Assembly (NCBI RefSeq): GCF_029581195.1
Contig: NZ_CP120737.1
Span: forward strand, 4,813,001 to 4,877,000
Length of the DNA stretch: 64,000 nt
DNA from: Solwaraspora sp. WMMD791
GTDB taxonomy: Bacteria; Actinomycetota; Actinomycetes; Mycobacteriales; Micromonosporaceae
Direction of reading: 5' to 3'
Shown here: positions 33,271-42,838 of the stretch, one piece after another
Numbering within the stretch: position 1 is the first letter of the stretch
How the letters are laid out: each line of letters opens with the position of its first letter
Notes under the pieces: model-generated
What the model was told of the DNA's origin: nothing
Database searches by the model: none
Seen by the model: the letters and a program-made list of their open reading frames with translations, nothing else
Program-made: the position numbers and the translations under genes

Positions 33271-34451
33271 CCGGGCCGCTGCTGCTGCCGGTCTCCGACG
33301 ACACCGCCGCCGGGCGGGCACCGTTCGCCTGGCCCACCGTCGACCACGACGGTACGCCGCACGTGCTGGCCTTCACCTCGCCGCAGGCCATCGCCGACGC
33401 CCTGCCGGGCCAGTCCGTCCAGTACGTCACAGTGGAGTTCGCCGAGGTGGCGGCCAACCTGCCCGACGGCTGGTGCCTTGCGGTCGACCCCGGGTCGCCG
33501 ACCGCCGTGCTGCTGCCCGCCAGCGAACTGCGCCACCAGCCGACGCAGGACGGCACCGTCGACGTGGCGCAGGCGCTGCGGGACGCCGTCGCCGCCGAGG
33601 ACCCGGACGCGCTGATGGCCGCGCTGCTGCGGGCCGAGTTCACCGTACCGCTGGCCCCGCAGGCTGCCGGGATGCCGCAGGCCGCCGGGGCGCGCGACGG
33701 TGCCGCAGCGCCGGGGTTGGCCGATCCGGATTTCCCCTGGTGGTGCCTGCCGGACGTCGACGGAAACCCGTCGGTGCCGGTCTTCACCTCGCCGGCGCTG
33801 CTGCGCCAGGCCCTCGACGACCAGCCGGCGACAGTGGTCGCCAGCAGCGTGCAACTCTTCGCGCACTGGCCCGACCCGAGCTGGCACCTCGCCGTCGATC
33901 CGGGCACCCCGTTCGCGGTGAGCCTGCCCGGAACGGCGGTACGGGAAGTCAGCGGCTGGCTCGACGAGGTACGCCGTACCGTCACCGACGTGGCCGCCGG
34001 GTCACCCGTCGCCGCCGGCCCCGCCGACCCGGGCTCCGACCAGCCTGGCCTTGACGAGCCGGACCCGGACCTGCCGGTACGGATGCAGGTGGTCGTCCCG
34101 CACCGCTACCTGCAGGCGTACGTGTCGGACGACTACGACCGGGTGGCCGGCGTCGTCCACCGCTGGCACGGCCCCGGCCGGGACACCCCCCGACGGCTGT
34201 ACGCCCGCCTCGCCCTGCTCGGCCCGGAGTCGCCGTTCACCGTCGACGACGAATGGGTGCCGGTGCTGCGCTGGACGCCCGGCCCGGACACGCCGCCGAG
34301 CTGGCTCGACGGCGGACCGCAGCATCGGTCGCTGGTGGTGCCGGACGGGGCGCAGCTGCGGGTGCTGCACCACGACGGCGGCGACGAACTCCTGGCCAGC
34401 TTCGACCGGGCGGCCCGCCGCTGGCAGCCAACGGACCAGCTGGCGGACTAG
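33267..34451 (+). CDS. Protein with two SseB-like domains
   Basis: The 394-residue product starts at the GTG that overlaps the SUKH-3 stop. Two SseB-type repeats are visible. The first is at about residues 10-90 (HVLAFTSPQAIADALPG, LPDGWCLAVDPGSPTAVLLP). The second is at about 150-230 (VPVFTSPALLRQALDD, WHLAVDPGTPFAVSLPG). A C-terminal domain of about 130 residues follows. SseB-like proteins are common near polymorphic toxins and type VII loci, but their action is unclear. It is the third gene of the deaminase-SUKH-3 operon. Confidence 0.7.
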   Translation: MTGPLLLPVSDDTAAGRAPFAWPTVDHDGTPHVLAFTSPQAIADALPGQSVQYVTVEFAEVAANLPDGWCLAVDPGSPTAVLLPASELRHQPTQDGTVDVAQALRDAVAAEDPDALMAALLRAEFTVPLAPQAAGMPQAAGARDGAAAPGLADPDFPWWCLPDVDGNPSVPVFTSPALLRQALDDQPATVVASSVQLFAHWPDPSWHLAVDPGTPFAVSLPGTAVREVSGWLDEVRRTVTDVAAGSPVAAGPADPGSDQPGLDEPDPDLPVRMQVVVPHRYLQAYVSDDYDRVAGVVHRWHGPGRDTPRRLYARLALLGPESPFTVDDEWVPVLRWTPGPDTPPSWLDGGPQHRSLVVPDGAQLRVLHHDGGDELLASFDRAARRWQPTDQLAD

Positions 34452-34470
34452 CCAACGGAACAGCCGGCGG

Positions 34471-34920
34471 TTATGGACGGTGCCCCACCCAGCGGCGGGC
34501 CGGCGGGGTCTCCAACAGGATCAGGGCCAGCCCGGCCAACCCGCCGACGATCATCGGCGCCACCATGGTCCGGTTGTAGTCGATCCGGCCGAGCAGCAGC
34601 AGTACGCCCGGAACGACCAGGACCAGCCCGACGGTGACCCCGGCCGGCAGCTGCAGCATGTTCGGGCCACCGGTCCAGACGACCCGCATCCCGCCCAGGG
34701 TCATCAGGAGCAGCAGGAGGCAGATCCCGAAGATCCCTGCTGCGATGATCCACATGAGGAACGCCGCGAGTCCCTCGGCGCCGAACCCGACCCGCAGGAT
34801 CGCGACCCCGGCGACCAGCCAGAGGACCGCGGTCGGGATCGCCAACAGCACGGCGGCGACGACGACCGCCGGCCGCCGGGGTGCGGCGGCAGCGGGGGCC
34901 GAGGCCGGCTCGGGCACCAT
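34471..34920 (-). CDS. Four-helix membrane protein of unknown function
   Basis: The 149-residue product has an Ala/Pro-rich N-terminus and four membrane segments (about 18-40, 49-71, 85-105 and 115-133). No family is recognised. It lies 45 bases downstream of the mycosin gene on the same strand and ends close to the convergent SseB gene. Confidence 0.6.
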   Translation of the reverse strand: MVPEPASAPAAAAPRRPAVVVAAVLLAIPTAVLWLVAGVAILRVGFGAEGLAAFLMWIIAAGIFGICLLLLLMTLGGMRVVWTGGPNMLQLPAGVTVGLVLVVPGVLLLLGRIDYNRTMVAPMIVGGLAGLALILLETPPARRWVGHRP

Positions 34921-34965
34921 CGGAGTACGTCCTTTCCGTCGCCGGTCGACGGCGGTGTGCGCAGG

Positions 34966-36261
34966 TCAGCGGGGCGGCGGCCGCCAGACCGTATCGTCCT
35001 CGCCGGTCGGCGGCGTCTCCGGTGCCGGCCCCGCCCCTGGTGCGGTCACCGGCTCCGGCGCGGTCACCGGCGCCGGCAGCGGTACGCCGGTCTCCGGTGC
35101 ACCGGGCGGGCCGTCCCGGGCCGCCGTACGCCGGGACCGCCGCCGCAGCCAGCGGATCAGCAGGACGACGCCGGTGATCAGCGTGCCGAGGATAGTGAAG
35201 AAGATCAGCATGCCGATCGCCTCGTCCATGCCGAACGAGTAGCCCGGCTCAGGCGGCAGGTAGGCGATCGGGTCCGGTGACGCGGTCGGCGACGGCCGCG
35301 GGCTGGCCCGGTCGTCCGGCTCTGTGGTGAGCGCGGCGTGGATGTCGAGGATGCCCCAGCCGAAGTCGAGGTCCTTGCCGGGCGGGCCGGCGTCGTACGC
35401 GGTGCCGACCAGGCGTTGGAAGAGTCTTCCCTGGTCCTCGTCCGGGAACCTGGACTTCAGCAGCGCGAACGCTCCCGACACCAACGCGGTGGCAGCACTG
35501 GCGCCGTCCTGTGTGTAGTACCCTCCACCAACCTCAGCCCGGACGATGTCCTCCCCGGGGGCGGCGATGGTGGTCTCCTCCGCCCGGATCGACTCCGGGC
35601 TCAGCCCTCGGTCGCGTCCGCTACTCGTCACCGCGATGGTCCACTCGCTGCGGGCCGGTTCGCCGATGAAGATGTCGCGGCGGTTGCCGATGCCGGCGAC
35701 CACGATGACGCCGCGCTGGTAGGCGTCCTTGACAGCCTCCTCCAGCGCCGGATCCGAGGAGCCGGTGAGTGAGACGTTGATGATGTCGGCACCGCTGTTG
35801 ACCGCCCAGTTGATCCCGAGTGCGATCGAGCGGGGCGGGATGACGTCGGTGGTCGGGCTGGTGATCGCGACCGGCAGGATCCGCGCCTTCGGCGCGACCC
35901 CGAGCACGCCGTCGCGCCCACCCGGCCCGTGCCCGTGACCGGCGATCAGCGAGGCCATGCCGGTGCCGTGGTTGCGCCGGTCGATATGGCCCTTGCCGTC
36001 GCCGTCATACAGATCCGCGCCGGGCAGGACGTTGTCCCGCAGATCCGGGTGGCTGGCGTCGACGCCGGTGTCGACGACGGCGACGGTGACCCCCTCGCCC
36101 TGGGTGATCTGGTGCACCTCGGCGAGCCGCATCGCCTCGACGTGCCAGGACCGGTCGCGGATGTCGTCGGCCCGCGCCGGGCAGGCGGGCAGCCCGGTCG
36201 CGCCGAGCGCACCGACCATCGTGGCGGCCACCAGGGCCGTCAGACGCCGGGCGGCACCCAT
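34966..36261 (-). CDS. mycP: Mycosin (type VII secretion-associated subtilisin-like serine protease)
   Basis: From the ATG at 36261 the product has 431 residues: a signal peptide (LTALVAATMVGALGATG), a subtilase domain with catalytic Asp in VAVVDTGVDASHPD, His in NHGTGMASLIAG and Ser in DGASAATALVSGAFALL, then a Pro-rich linker and a C-terminal membrane anchor (AIGMLIFFTILGTLITGVV) with a basic tail. Mycosins sit on the outside of the ESX membrane complex and stabilise it. The Ser motif reads GASAAT instead of GTSxAxP, so activity may be altered. Confidence 0.85.
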   Translation of the reverse strand: MGAARRLTALVAATMVGALGATGLPACPARADDIRDRSWHVEAMRLAEVHQITQGEGVTVAVVDTGVDASHPDLRDNVLPGADLYDGDGKGHIDRRNHGTGMASLIAGHGHGPGGRDGVLGVAPKARILPVAITSPTTDVIPPRSIALGINWAVNSGADIINVSLTGSSDPALEEAVKDAYQRGVIVVAGIGNRRDIFIGEPARSEWTIAVTSSGRDRGLSPESIRAEETTIAAPGEDIVRAEVGGGYYTQDGASAATALVSGAFALLKSRFPDEDQGRLFQRLVGTAYDAGPPGKDLDFGWGILDIHAALTTEPDDRASPRPSPTASPDPIAYLPPEPGYSFGMDEAIGMLIFFTILGTLITGVVLLIRWLRRRSRRTAARDGPPGAPETGVPLPAPVTAPEPVTAPGAGPAPETPPTGEDDTVWRPPPR

Positions 36262-36368
36262 GGGTGGTGCACTCCTCTCCGTCGAGCGGTCGCGACGCGA
36301 CCCGACACCGTGACCGGATGATACCGCTCCAGGGCCTTTGCCCGACGATGCCCGGCTGTCGGTTGTCG

Positions 36369-38051
36369 TCACTGCCGGCCCAGGGTCCGGCCCTGCTCCT
36401 GCGGTGGCCGCTCGGTCGGGGCGTCGATGGTGCCGGTACCGGCCCGCTCGGTCTCCCACAACTCGTCGTCGCCGTCACCGTGGGCCCAGGTCTGCGGCTC
36501 CTCGGAGGTGCGGCCGCTGCGGGCGCGACCACCGCCCACCGCCGGGCCGGCACCACGCTGACCGCCGAGCACCGGACCGGGTGCCTTGGGGCCGCCGGTG
36601 CGGCTGGCCGGTGCCGCGCGGCCGGACAGTCGCGGGGCGGTCGGTGCCGACTTGCCGGCGGCTCCGGGCGCGGGCGGCGAGGGCAGCCGGGGTGCGCCAG
36701 CCGTCGAACCACCAGCCGGTCGGGGGCGTTGCCCGCCGAGGCTGGGTGGCGGAGTGGCCGGTCGGCCGGCACCCGCGCCGGTCGGCTTGGCCGGTCGGCC
36801 GGCTGTGCTGCCCGGCAGTTGCGGTGCCGTCGGCGGGGTGCCGCGACCGGTCGGCCGGCTGGCCGGGGGTGCCGGCCGCCCCCCGGCGCCCGGGCCGGTG
36901 CTGCCCGGCAGCGTCGGGCGGTTCGGGGCCGGCCCGCGCGACGCCGGATTGCCCGGCGGTGGTCCACCCGCGCCGGGCAGGGTCGGCCGAGGCGGTCCGG
37001 GTGGCCGACCGGTGTTCGGGCGGTTGGTGCCGGCAGGCGGTGGCGCCGGCCGGTTGACCCCGGGTGTACCGGGTCGCGGGCCGGGCGGTGTCACGCCGGG
37101 CGGCACCACGGCAGGAGGTGGACTCGGGGCCGGACCGGCGCCGGGTGGCGTGACGGTGGGCACCGGGGGAGGGGCGGTCGGTGGGGCGACCGTGCCGCCG
37201 GCCAGGTTCAGCCCGTCCGGCACCACCGGCGGCGGGGCGGACGGCGGTGCCCCGGGGCCCGTGTCGAGGCCGGCCGGCGGGGCGCCGGGCCGGATCAGGT
37301 CGGGTCGCGTTGGCGGCGCACCCGGTGCCCCACCGGGCGGAACACCCGGCGGCAGCCCGGGGCCACCGGTCGGCGTCGTCAGCGTTGGGTCGACCACTGC
37401 CGCGTCGGTCGGGCCCTTGAAGGCGGTGCCCCGGGTGATGTGGCTCAGGTACACGTCGATGTACATGTCGGCTAGCGGCTTGATGATGTCCCGGGCACGC
37501 TCGTAGTAGTCGTCCATCACGTCTTTGCGGGTCCGACCGGTGGTCCCGGGGATCCAGTCGTAGGTGTCGGACCACTGCAGACCCTTGTCCGGGTCGGCCG
37601 CCTCCACGGTGTACTGCTCCCAGAGGCTGCGGAACTCCCGCTGGGTGGACTCGATCTTCGTGGCCAACTGCTCCAACCCACGACGGTTGCTGTCGGCCGC
37701 CTCCTTCCACTCGTCGAGCGAGTAGAGGGTGGCACCGACCCGTTGCATGAAGTACTCACCGGCCGGGGACTGCCACCGGTCGGCCAGCGAGGTCGCGTAC
37801 CGCTGCAGGTTGTTGCGGGTGCTGTCGAGCAGCACGCTGATCCGGTGCCACATCTCGGCGACGGCGACCACCCGCTCGTCGCTCTCGTTCTGGATCCAAC
37901 CCCACATCGTCTCGATGGTGGTCGTTTCCTTGTCCCAGACAGTGGGTTCGTAACGCTGGTTCGGATCCGACGCGTCGTAGGTGACGTAGTCGTTCCCGCT
38001 GGACGGGTACGGCACCGACATCGGCCGCCAACCAAAGTAGTCCCCGGACAT
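36369..38051 (-). CDS. Proline-rich WXG/PPE-like type VII secretion substrate
   Basis: The 560-residue product has a helical N-terminal part of about 200 residues with a WXG-like turn (ADRWQSPAGEYF) between two long helices (EMWHRISVLLDSTRNNL, LEQLATKIESTQREFRSLW). About 330 residues of Pro/Gly/Ala/Thr-rich low-complexity sequence follow, with a short acidic end. The organisation recalls PPE or EspB-like ESX substrates. The gene is 31 bases after the gene at 38083, and both precede a mycosin gene on the same strand. Confidence 0.65.
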   Translation of the reverse strand: MSGDYFGWRPMSVPYPSSGNDYVTYDASDPNQRYEPTVWDKETTTIETMWGWIQNESDERVVAVAEMWHRISVLLDSTRNNLQRYATSLADRWQSPAGEYFMQRVGATLYSLDEWKEAADSNRRGLEQLATKIESTQREFRSLWEQYTVEAADPDKGLQWSDTYDWIPGTTGRTRKDVMDDYYERARDIIKPLADMYIDVYLSHITRGTAFKGPTDAAVVDPTLTTPTGGPGLPPGVPPGGAPGAPPTRPDLIRPGAPPAGLDTGPGAPPSAPPPVVPDGLNLAGGTVAPPTAPPPVPTVTPPGAGPAPSPPPAVVPPGVTPPGPRPGTPGVNRPAPPPAGTNRPNTGRPPGPPRPTLPGAGGPPPGNPASRGPAPNRPTLPGSTGPGAGGRPAPPASRPTGRGTPPTAPQLPGSTAGRPAKPTGAGAGRPATPPPSLGGQRPRPAGGSTAGAPRLPSPPAPGAAGKSAPTAPRLSGRAAPASRTGGPKAPGPVLGGQRGAGPAVGGGRARSGRTSEEPQTWAHGDGDDELWETERAGTGTIDAPTERPPQEQGRTLGRQ

Positions 38052-38082
38052 CCTCGCTCCTTGAGGCCGCTATCCGTGCCGA

Positions 38083-38682
38083 TCAGTGGTCCGCCGGCGG
38101 ACTCTTGAGGTCATCGTGGTGCATGTCTTCGTCGTCGGCTTCGATGTCGTACGCCCCGTCGCCGTCGCCGACGGTCTCCGCGTCGTACAGGGAAAGGCCC
38201 GGTTCGGCCGTCTGCGGGGCGTACGCGGACGGCTCCGGCTCCGGCTCGCCGACTGCCAGGCTGGGGTCCTCGATACCGCTGCCCGGCTCCTGCCAGAGAC
38301 CGCTGAGAGTGTCCTGTCCGTCCACCGCTATGAAAGCGTTGAAAATGGCTTTCTGGTCGGCCTCGGCGAGGGCGTCGCCGTCGAGATATTCGGCAGAGAT
38401 CGACTTTGCCGCCGTGGCCAACGAAGCGAGGCCTTTCGCCACCTCGCCGAGCAGCAGCGTGGCCGCTCGGCGGTTCTCGTCATGGCGGCCCTGGAAGAAC
38501 CGGCCCTCGGACAGGCCGGAGCCGCCGAACGGCACCGGGATGGCGAGCATGTGGTTGATGCCGCCTTCCAGGCTCGGCTGGAAGTTGAGCCGCAACTCGT
38601 CCATTACGCACTGGGCGAAGTCGTCGAGCTGCTCGATGTCGACGTTGATCGTTTCGTTGACCAACCAGCTGTCGTCCGCCAT
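38083..38682 (-). CDS. Type VII locus protein of unknown function
   Basis: From the ATG at 38682, preceded by GGGGGAGGAGAG, the product has 199 residues. Residues 1-110 are helical (VDIEQLDDFAQCVMDELRL, KGLASLATAAKSISAEYL), resembling the two-helix fold of ESX-secreted proteins without an obvious WXG turn. The C-terminal third is acidic and Pro-rich (EPEPEPSAYAPQ, EADDEDMHHDD). It is probably the partner of the proline-rich protein encoded downstream. Confidence 0.6.
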   Translation of the reverse strand: MADDSWLVNETINVDIEQLDDFAQCVMDELRLNFQPSLEGGINHMLAIPVPFGGSGLSEGRFFQGRHDENRRAATLLLGEVAKGLASLATAAKSISAEYLDGDALAEADQKAIFNAFIAVDGQDTLSGLWQEPGSGIEDPSLAVGEPEPEPSAYAPQTAEPGLSLYDAETVGDGDGAYDIEADDEDMHHDDLKSPPADH

Positions 38683-38760
38683 GCTCTCCTCCCCCGGGTG
38701 CCGTACACGCATCGGCAACGACAAAACTATCGCGTTGCCGCAACCGGTGTGAACCGTCCG

Positions 38761-41700
38761 TCACGTTGTGGACGGTAGGTGTAGCAACTGGACGAGCCGG
38801 GTGCCTTCCCGTCTGGTGACCAGCCAGCCCCGGCCCGGGGGCAGCGGGCCCGGCCGGACGTTGCCGAGCAGCACCCCCTCGTCGCGGTTGCCGGACATGA
38901 CCAGCCCCGGGGTGCCGAGTTCCCGCAGCCGCATCAGGACCGGTTCGTAGAGGGCCCGGCTCGCGCCGCCGCTGCGTCGGGCGATCACCAGGTGCAGTCC
39001 GATGTCGCGGGCCTGGGGCAGGAACTCCAGCAGCGGCAGCAGCGGGTTGCTGCCGCCGCCGGCGACCAGGTCGTAGTCGTCGACCAGCAGGTACAGGTCG
39101 GGGCCGCGCCACCAGCTGCGGGCCCGTAGCTGCTCGGGGGTGACGTCCGCCGGGGGCAGCCGGTCGCGCATCACGTTGACCACTTCGGTCATCATGCCCT
39201 CGGTGACCTGCGCCGAGGTGCCGTACCCGATCTGGTGTTCCTTGCTGATGTCGCCGAGCAGGCTGCGCCGGTAGTCGACGACGATGAGCCGGGCCTGGGT
39301 CAGGTCGTTGCGGTCGGTGACGCCCCGGGCGAACGCCCGCAGGAAGCTGCTCTTGCCGGACTCGCCGTCGCCGAAGACGATGAAGTGCGGGTCGGTGCCG
39401 AGGTCGAGGTGCACCGGCTGCAGGTCGGCCTCGGCGATGGCGATCGGCACCCCGGGCCGTCCGGTGTCGGGCACGCTGTCGTACGGCACCTCGGCCGGCA
39501 GTAGCCGCACCGGTGGCGCGCCCGGCCCCTGCCAGGCGGCCGCGATGTCGGCGACGAACCGGCGGGCGCCGTCGGTGAGGGTCTCGCTGTCGGCGTCGCC
39601 GTCGGCGCGGGGCAGCGCGGCGAGGAACTGCATGCCGTCGGGGGTGATGCCCCGGCCGGGGGCCTTGTCCGGCACGTTCATCGCGGCCCGCCGGTCCAGG
39701 TGGGAGTCGCTGGCGTCGGCGAGGCGCAGCTCCAGCCGGGTGCCGAAGACGTCCCGTACGGCGGGCCGCAGGTCCATCCACCGGCTCGCGGTGATCACCA
39801 GGTGTACGCCGAACGACAGCCCCCGGTTGGCGATGTCGGTGATCGCCGGTTCCAGGTCCTCGAATTCGCCCCGTACGGCGGCCCACCCGTCGATGACCAG
39901 GAACACGTCACCGAACGGGTCGTCGGTGTGCCCGCCGTGGCGGCGTTCCCGCCGGTAGGTGGCCATCGAGTCGATGCGGCGTTCGGCGAAGCGGCGTTCC
40001 CGCTGGGCCATCAGCAGCCGCAGTTCGGCGATGGTCCGGCGGACCTGGCCGGCGTCGAGCCGGGTGGCGACGCCGCCGACGTGCGGCAGGTCGCGCAGTG
40101 CGGTGAGTGCCCCGCTGCCCAGGTCGAGGCAGTAGATCTGCACCTCGCGCGGGGTGTGGGTGAGGGCGAGGGCGGACACGACGGTCCGCAGCAGGGTGCT
40201 CTTGCCGCTCTGCGGGCCGCCGACGATGACGGTGTGTCCGGCGGATCCGGCCAGTTCCAGCCAGAGGACGTCACGGCGCTGTTCGAACGGTCTGTCGATG
40301 ACGCCGACGGCGGCCCGTAGTTCGCCCTGCAGGGCGGGGCTGGCGGCGGTGAGGCCGCGTTCCGGGTCGGCGGCCAGCGGGGAGAGCAGCTGGTCGAGGG
40401 TCATCGGGTCGCCGAGCGGTGGCAGCCACACCTGGTGGGCAGGTTTGCCGCGGCCGGCGAGTCGGCCGACCAGGATGTCGAGCAGGCTTTCGCCGGTGGC
40501 GTCGGTCGGTTCGGGTTCGGGTGCGCGGGCGGCGGTGGGCAGCCGGGGGGCGACGTACTGGGTGGTGTATTCCTGGACGCGGTCGTCGCCGTCGCCGGCG
40601 GCGACCGCTTCGGCGGTCTTGCTGCGGTACGTGCCGGAGACGTACGCGGCCCGGAAACGCACCAGCGGCTCGGTGCCGAAGCGCAGGTAGCCGTGGCCGG
40701 GGGAGCGGGGCAGTTCGTAGGCGTCGGTGGCGCCCAGCACGACCCGGCTCTCCATCGCGGAGAAGGTCCGTAGGCCGATCCGGTACGACAGGTGGGTGTC
40801 CAGGCCGCGGAGCCGGCCCTCCTCCAGGCGCTGCGAGGCGAGCAGCAGGTGCACGCTCAACGACCGGCCGACTCGTCCGATCTGGACGAACATGTCGATG
40901 AAGTCGGGTTTGGCGGTCAGCAGCTCGGAGAACTCGTCACAGATGATCAGCAGCGCCGGCATCGGGTCCAGCGGGGCGCCGGCCGCCCGAGCCTTCTCGT
41001 AGTCGCGCTGCGAGGCGTAGTTGCCGGCCGAGCGGAGCAGCTCCTGGCGGCGGACCAGCTCGCCGTTGATGGCGTCGGTCATCCGGTCGACCAGCGGCAG
41101 CTCGTCGGAGAGGTTCGTGATCACCGCGCTGGTGTGCGGCAGTTTGTCCAGCCGGGTGAACGTCGCACCACCCTTGAAGTCGATCAGCACGAAGTTCAAC
41201 GTCTCCGACGAGTGCGTGGCGGCCAGGGCCAGCACCAGCGTCCGCAGCAGCTCGGACTTGCCGGAACCGGTCGCGCCGATCAGCAGGCCGTGCGGGCCCA
41301 TCCCGTCCTGCGCGGACTCCTTCAGGTCCAGCTCGACCGGCGTACCGTCCGGGGTCAGCCCGAGCGGCACCCGCAGCCGGTCCCGGTTGGGCCGGGGCGT
41401 CCAGGCCCGGTCCACGTCGAACTCGTACGGATCCCCCAGGTCCAGCAGGTCGGCCAGGTCCTGCTCCTGGTGCAGCGGCTGTTCGCCCCGGGACGCGGCG
41501 GACAGCCGCAGCGGCGCCAGCTGCATCGCCAGCGCCTCGGCCTCGGCGACGGCGCAGCTGTCGGCGGTGCCGATCGCCACCCGCCCGTCCAGGGTCACGC
41601 TGGTCATCGCCCCGTCGGCGGCCAGCTCCAGCAGCAGCCGCGCCCGGTCCAGTACGCGCGGCGGCGGCTCGGACAGGTCGAGGATCGTCACCCCTTCGAC

Positions 41701-42714
41701 CCCGCCCTCGGTCATCAGATGGTCGGATCCGGCCGGGTCACCACCGTCGATCACCACCAGCAGGTGCGGACCGGGTGCGGCCGTACCGGCACCGGAGACG
41801 TTGAACCGGGGCCGGTTGGCCAGCACGTCGTCGAGCATCGCCTCCAGCCCGGTCACCGTCGGTGACACCAGCCGCAGTGCCCCCATCGCGTCGGTACGGG
41901 TCGGGTGCAGCGCGTGCGGCAGCCACTTGGTCCACTCCCACTGGTCCCGCCGGGCCGGCGCCGCGCAGACCGCCACCAGCACGTCGTCCGGGGCGTGGAA
42001 GGCGGCGGCCTGGCAGATCACCGCCCGTACCAGGCCCCGGGCGGCGTCGGCGTCGCCGCGCAGGTGCACTCGGGCGAAGCCGCGCAACGCCATGTCGACC
42101 GGCAGGTCCGGCACCGAGGCGTAGGTGGTGAGGAAGCGGCGCAACGCCAGCGCGCACATCGGCTCCAGCTTCTCCAGCGCCGTCGGCGGCGGCGGGACCA
42201 GCGGGGTCGCCAGCTCCTGCGGCCCCAGACCCACCCGTACGGTGGCGAAGTCGGCGTCCCCACGACGGCGCTCCCACAGCCGGGGACCGACCGGCACCGA
42301 CCACAGCGCCTGCGGGTCGGGGTGCCGGTAGAACGCTGCCTCCCGCTGCTGGCGGACGGTGCGCAGCACCCGGCGGCGCTGCCGCGACAGGTGCGCCATG
42401 TACTCGCGGCGGCGCTGCGCCATCTCCTGCTTGCTCGGCCCGCCGGCCTGGCCGGTCAGTTGGGAGGCGAGCATGCCGAGTGCGGAGAGTCCGAACAGGC
42501 CACCGGCGACGTAGCTCAGGGTCGAACCGCCCCGACCGGCGTACATCAGCGCCATCGCCACCGAGCCGGCCAGCATCGGCAGCAGCATCATCAGCTGCCC
42601 CCAGGACCGGCCGGTCGGGGCCGGCAGTTCCGGTGGCGCGTCGAGCAGCACCTCCCCGGACGGGTACTCCGGCTCCGGCTGGCGCGTCGGACGCCGAATC
42701 ACGACCGTACCCAC
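38761..42714 (-). CDS. eccC: Type VII secretion ATPase EccC (fused EccCa-EccCb)
   Basis: From the GTG at 42714, preceded by GGGGAGGG, the product has 1,317 residues. Two membrane helices lie near residues 45-85 (LMMLLPMLAGSVAMALMYAG and a following one). Three FtsK/SpoIIIE-type ATPase domains follow, with Walker A motifs GATGSGKSELL (about 478), GGPQSGKSTLL (about 831) and FGDGESGKSSFL (about 1,111). EccC is the motor that recognises the C-terminal signal of WXG100 substrates. It is divergent from eccD. A longer frame upstream of 42714 lacks protein-like character and was not used. Confidence 0.93.
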   Translation of the reverse strand: MGTVVIRRPTRQPEPEYPSGEVLLDAPPELPAPTGRSWGQLMMLLPMLAGSVAMALMYAGRGGSTLSYVAGGLFGLSALGMLASQLTGQAGGPSKQEMAQRRREYMAHLSRQRRRVLRTVRQQREAAFYRHPDPQALWSVPVGPRLWERRRGDADFATVRVGLGPQELATPLVPPPPTALEKLEPMCALALRRFLTTYASVPDLPVDMALRGFARVHLRGDADAARGLVRAVICQAAAFHAPDDVLVAVCAAPARRDQWEWTKWLPHALHPTRTDAMGALRLVSPTVTGLEAMLDDVLANRPRFNVSGAGTAAPGPHLLVVIDGGDPAGSDHLMTEGGVEGVTILDLSEPPPRVLDRARLLLELAADGAMTSVTLDGRVAIGTADSCAVAEAEALAMQLAPLRLSAASRGEQPLHQEQDLADLLDLGDPYEFDVDRAWTPRPNRDRLRVPLGLTPDGTPVELDLKESAQDGMGPHGLLIGATGSGKSELLRTLVLALAATHSSETLNFVLIDFKGGATFTRLDKLPHTSAVITNLSDELPLVDRMTDAINGELVRRQELLRSAGNYASQRDYEKARAAGAPLDPMPALLIICDEFSELLTAKPDFIDMFVQIGRVGRSLSVHLLLASQRLEEGRLRGLDTHLSYRIGLRTFSAMESRVVLGATDAYELPRSPGHGYLRFGTEPLVRFRAAYVSGTYRSKTAEAVAAGDGDDRVQEYTTQYVAPRLPTAARAPEPEPTDATGESLLDILVGRLAGRGKPAHQVWLPPLGDPMTLDQLLSPLAADPERGLTAASPALQGELRAAVGVIDRPFEQRRDVLWLELAGSAGHTVIVGGPQSGKSTLLRTVVSALALTHTPREVQIYCLDLGSGALTALRDLPHVGGVATRLDAGQVRRTIAELRLLMAQRERRFAERRIDSMATYRRERRHGGHTDDPFGDVFLVIDGWAAVRGEFEDLEPAITDIANRGLSFGVHLVITASRWMDLRPAVRDVFGTRLELRLADASDSHLDRRAAMNVPDKAPGRGITPDGMQFLAALPRADGDADSETLTDGARRFVADIAAAWQGPGAPPVRLLPAEVPYDSVPDTGRPGVPIAIAEADLQPVHLDLGTDPHFIVFGDGESGKSSFLRAFARGVTDRNDLTQARLIVVDYRRSLLGDISKEHQIGYGTSAQVTEGMMTEVVNVMRDRLPPADVTPEQLRARSWWRGPDLYLLVDDYDLVAGGGSNPLLPLLEFLPQARDIGLHLVIARRSGGASRALYEPVLMRLRELGTPGLVMSGNRDEGVLLGNVRPGPLPPGRGWLVTRREGTRLVQLLHLPSTT

Positions 42715-42838
42715 GGATCGACCCTCCCCGTCGTCGTCACACCCGGCTGCCGTCGCACTACCGGCACCGATGGCACCGGCACATGGTAGGTAGCCTTCTC
42801 GAGTCAGGACAGCCCGCGGCATCGACGAGGAGTCAGCA

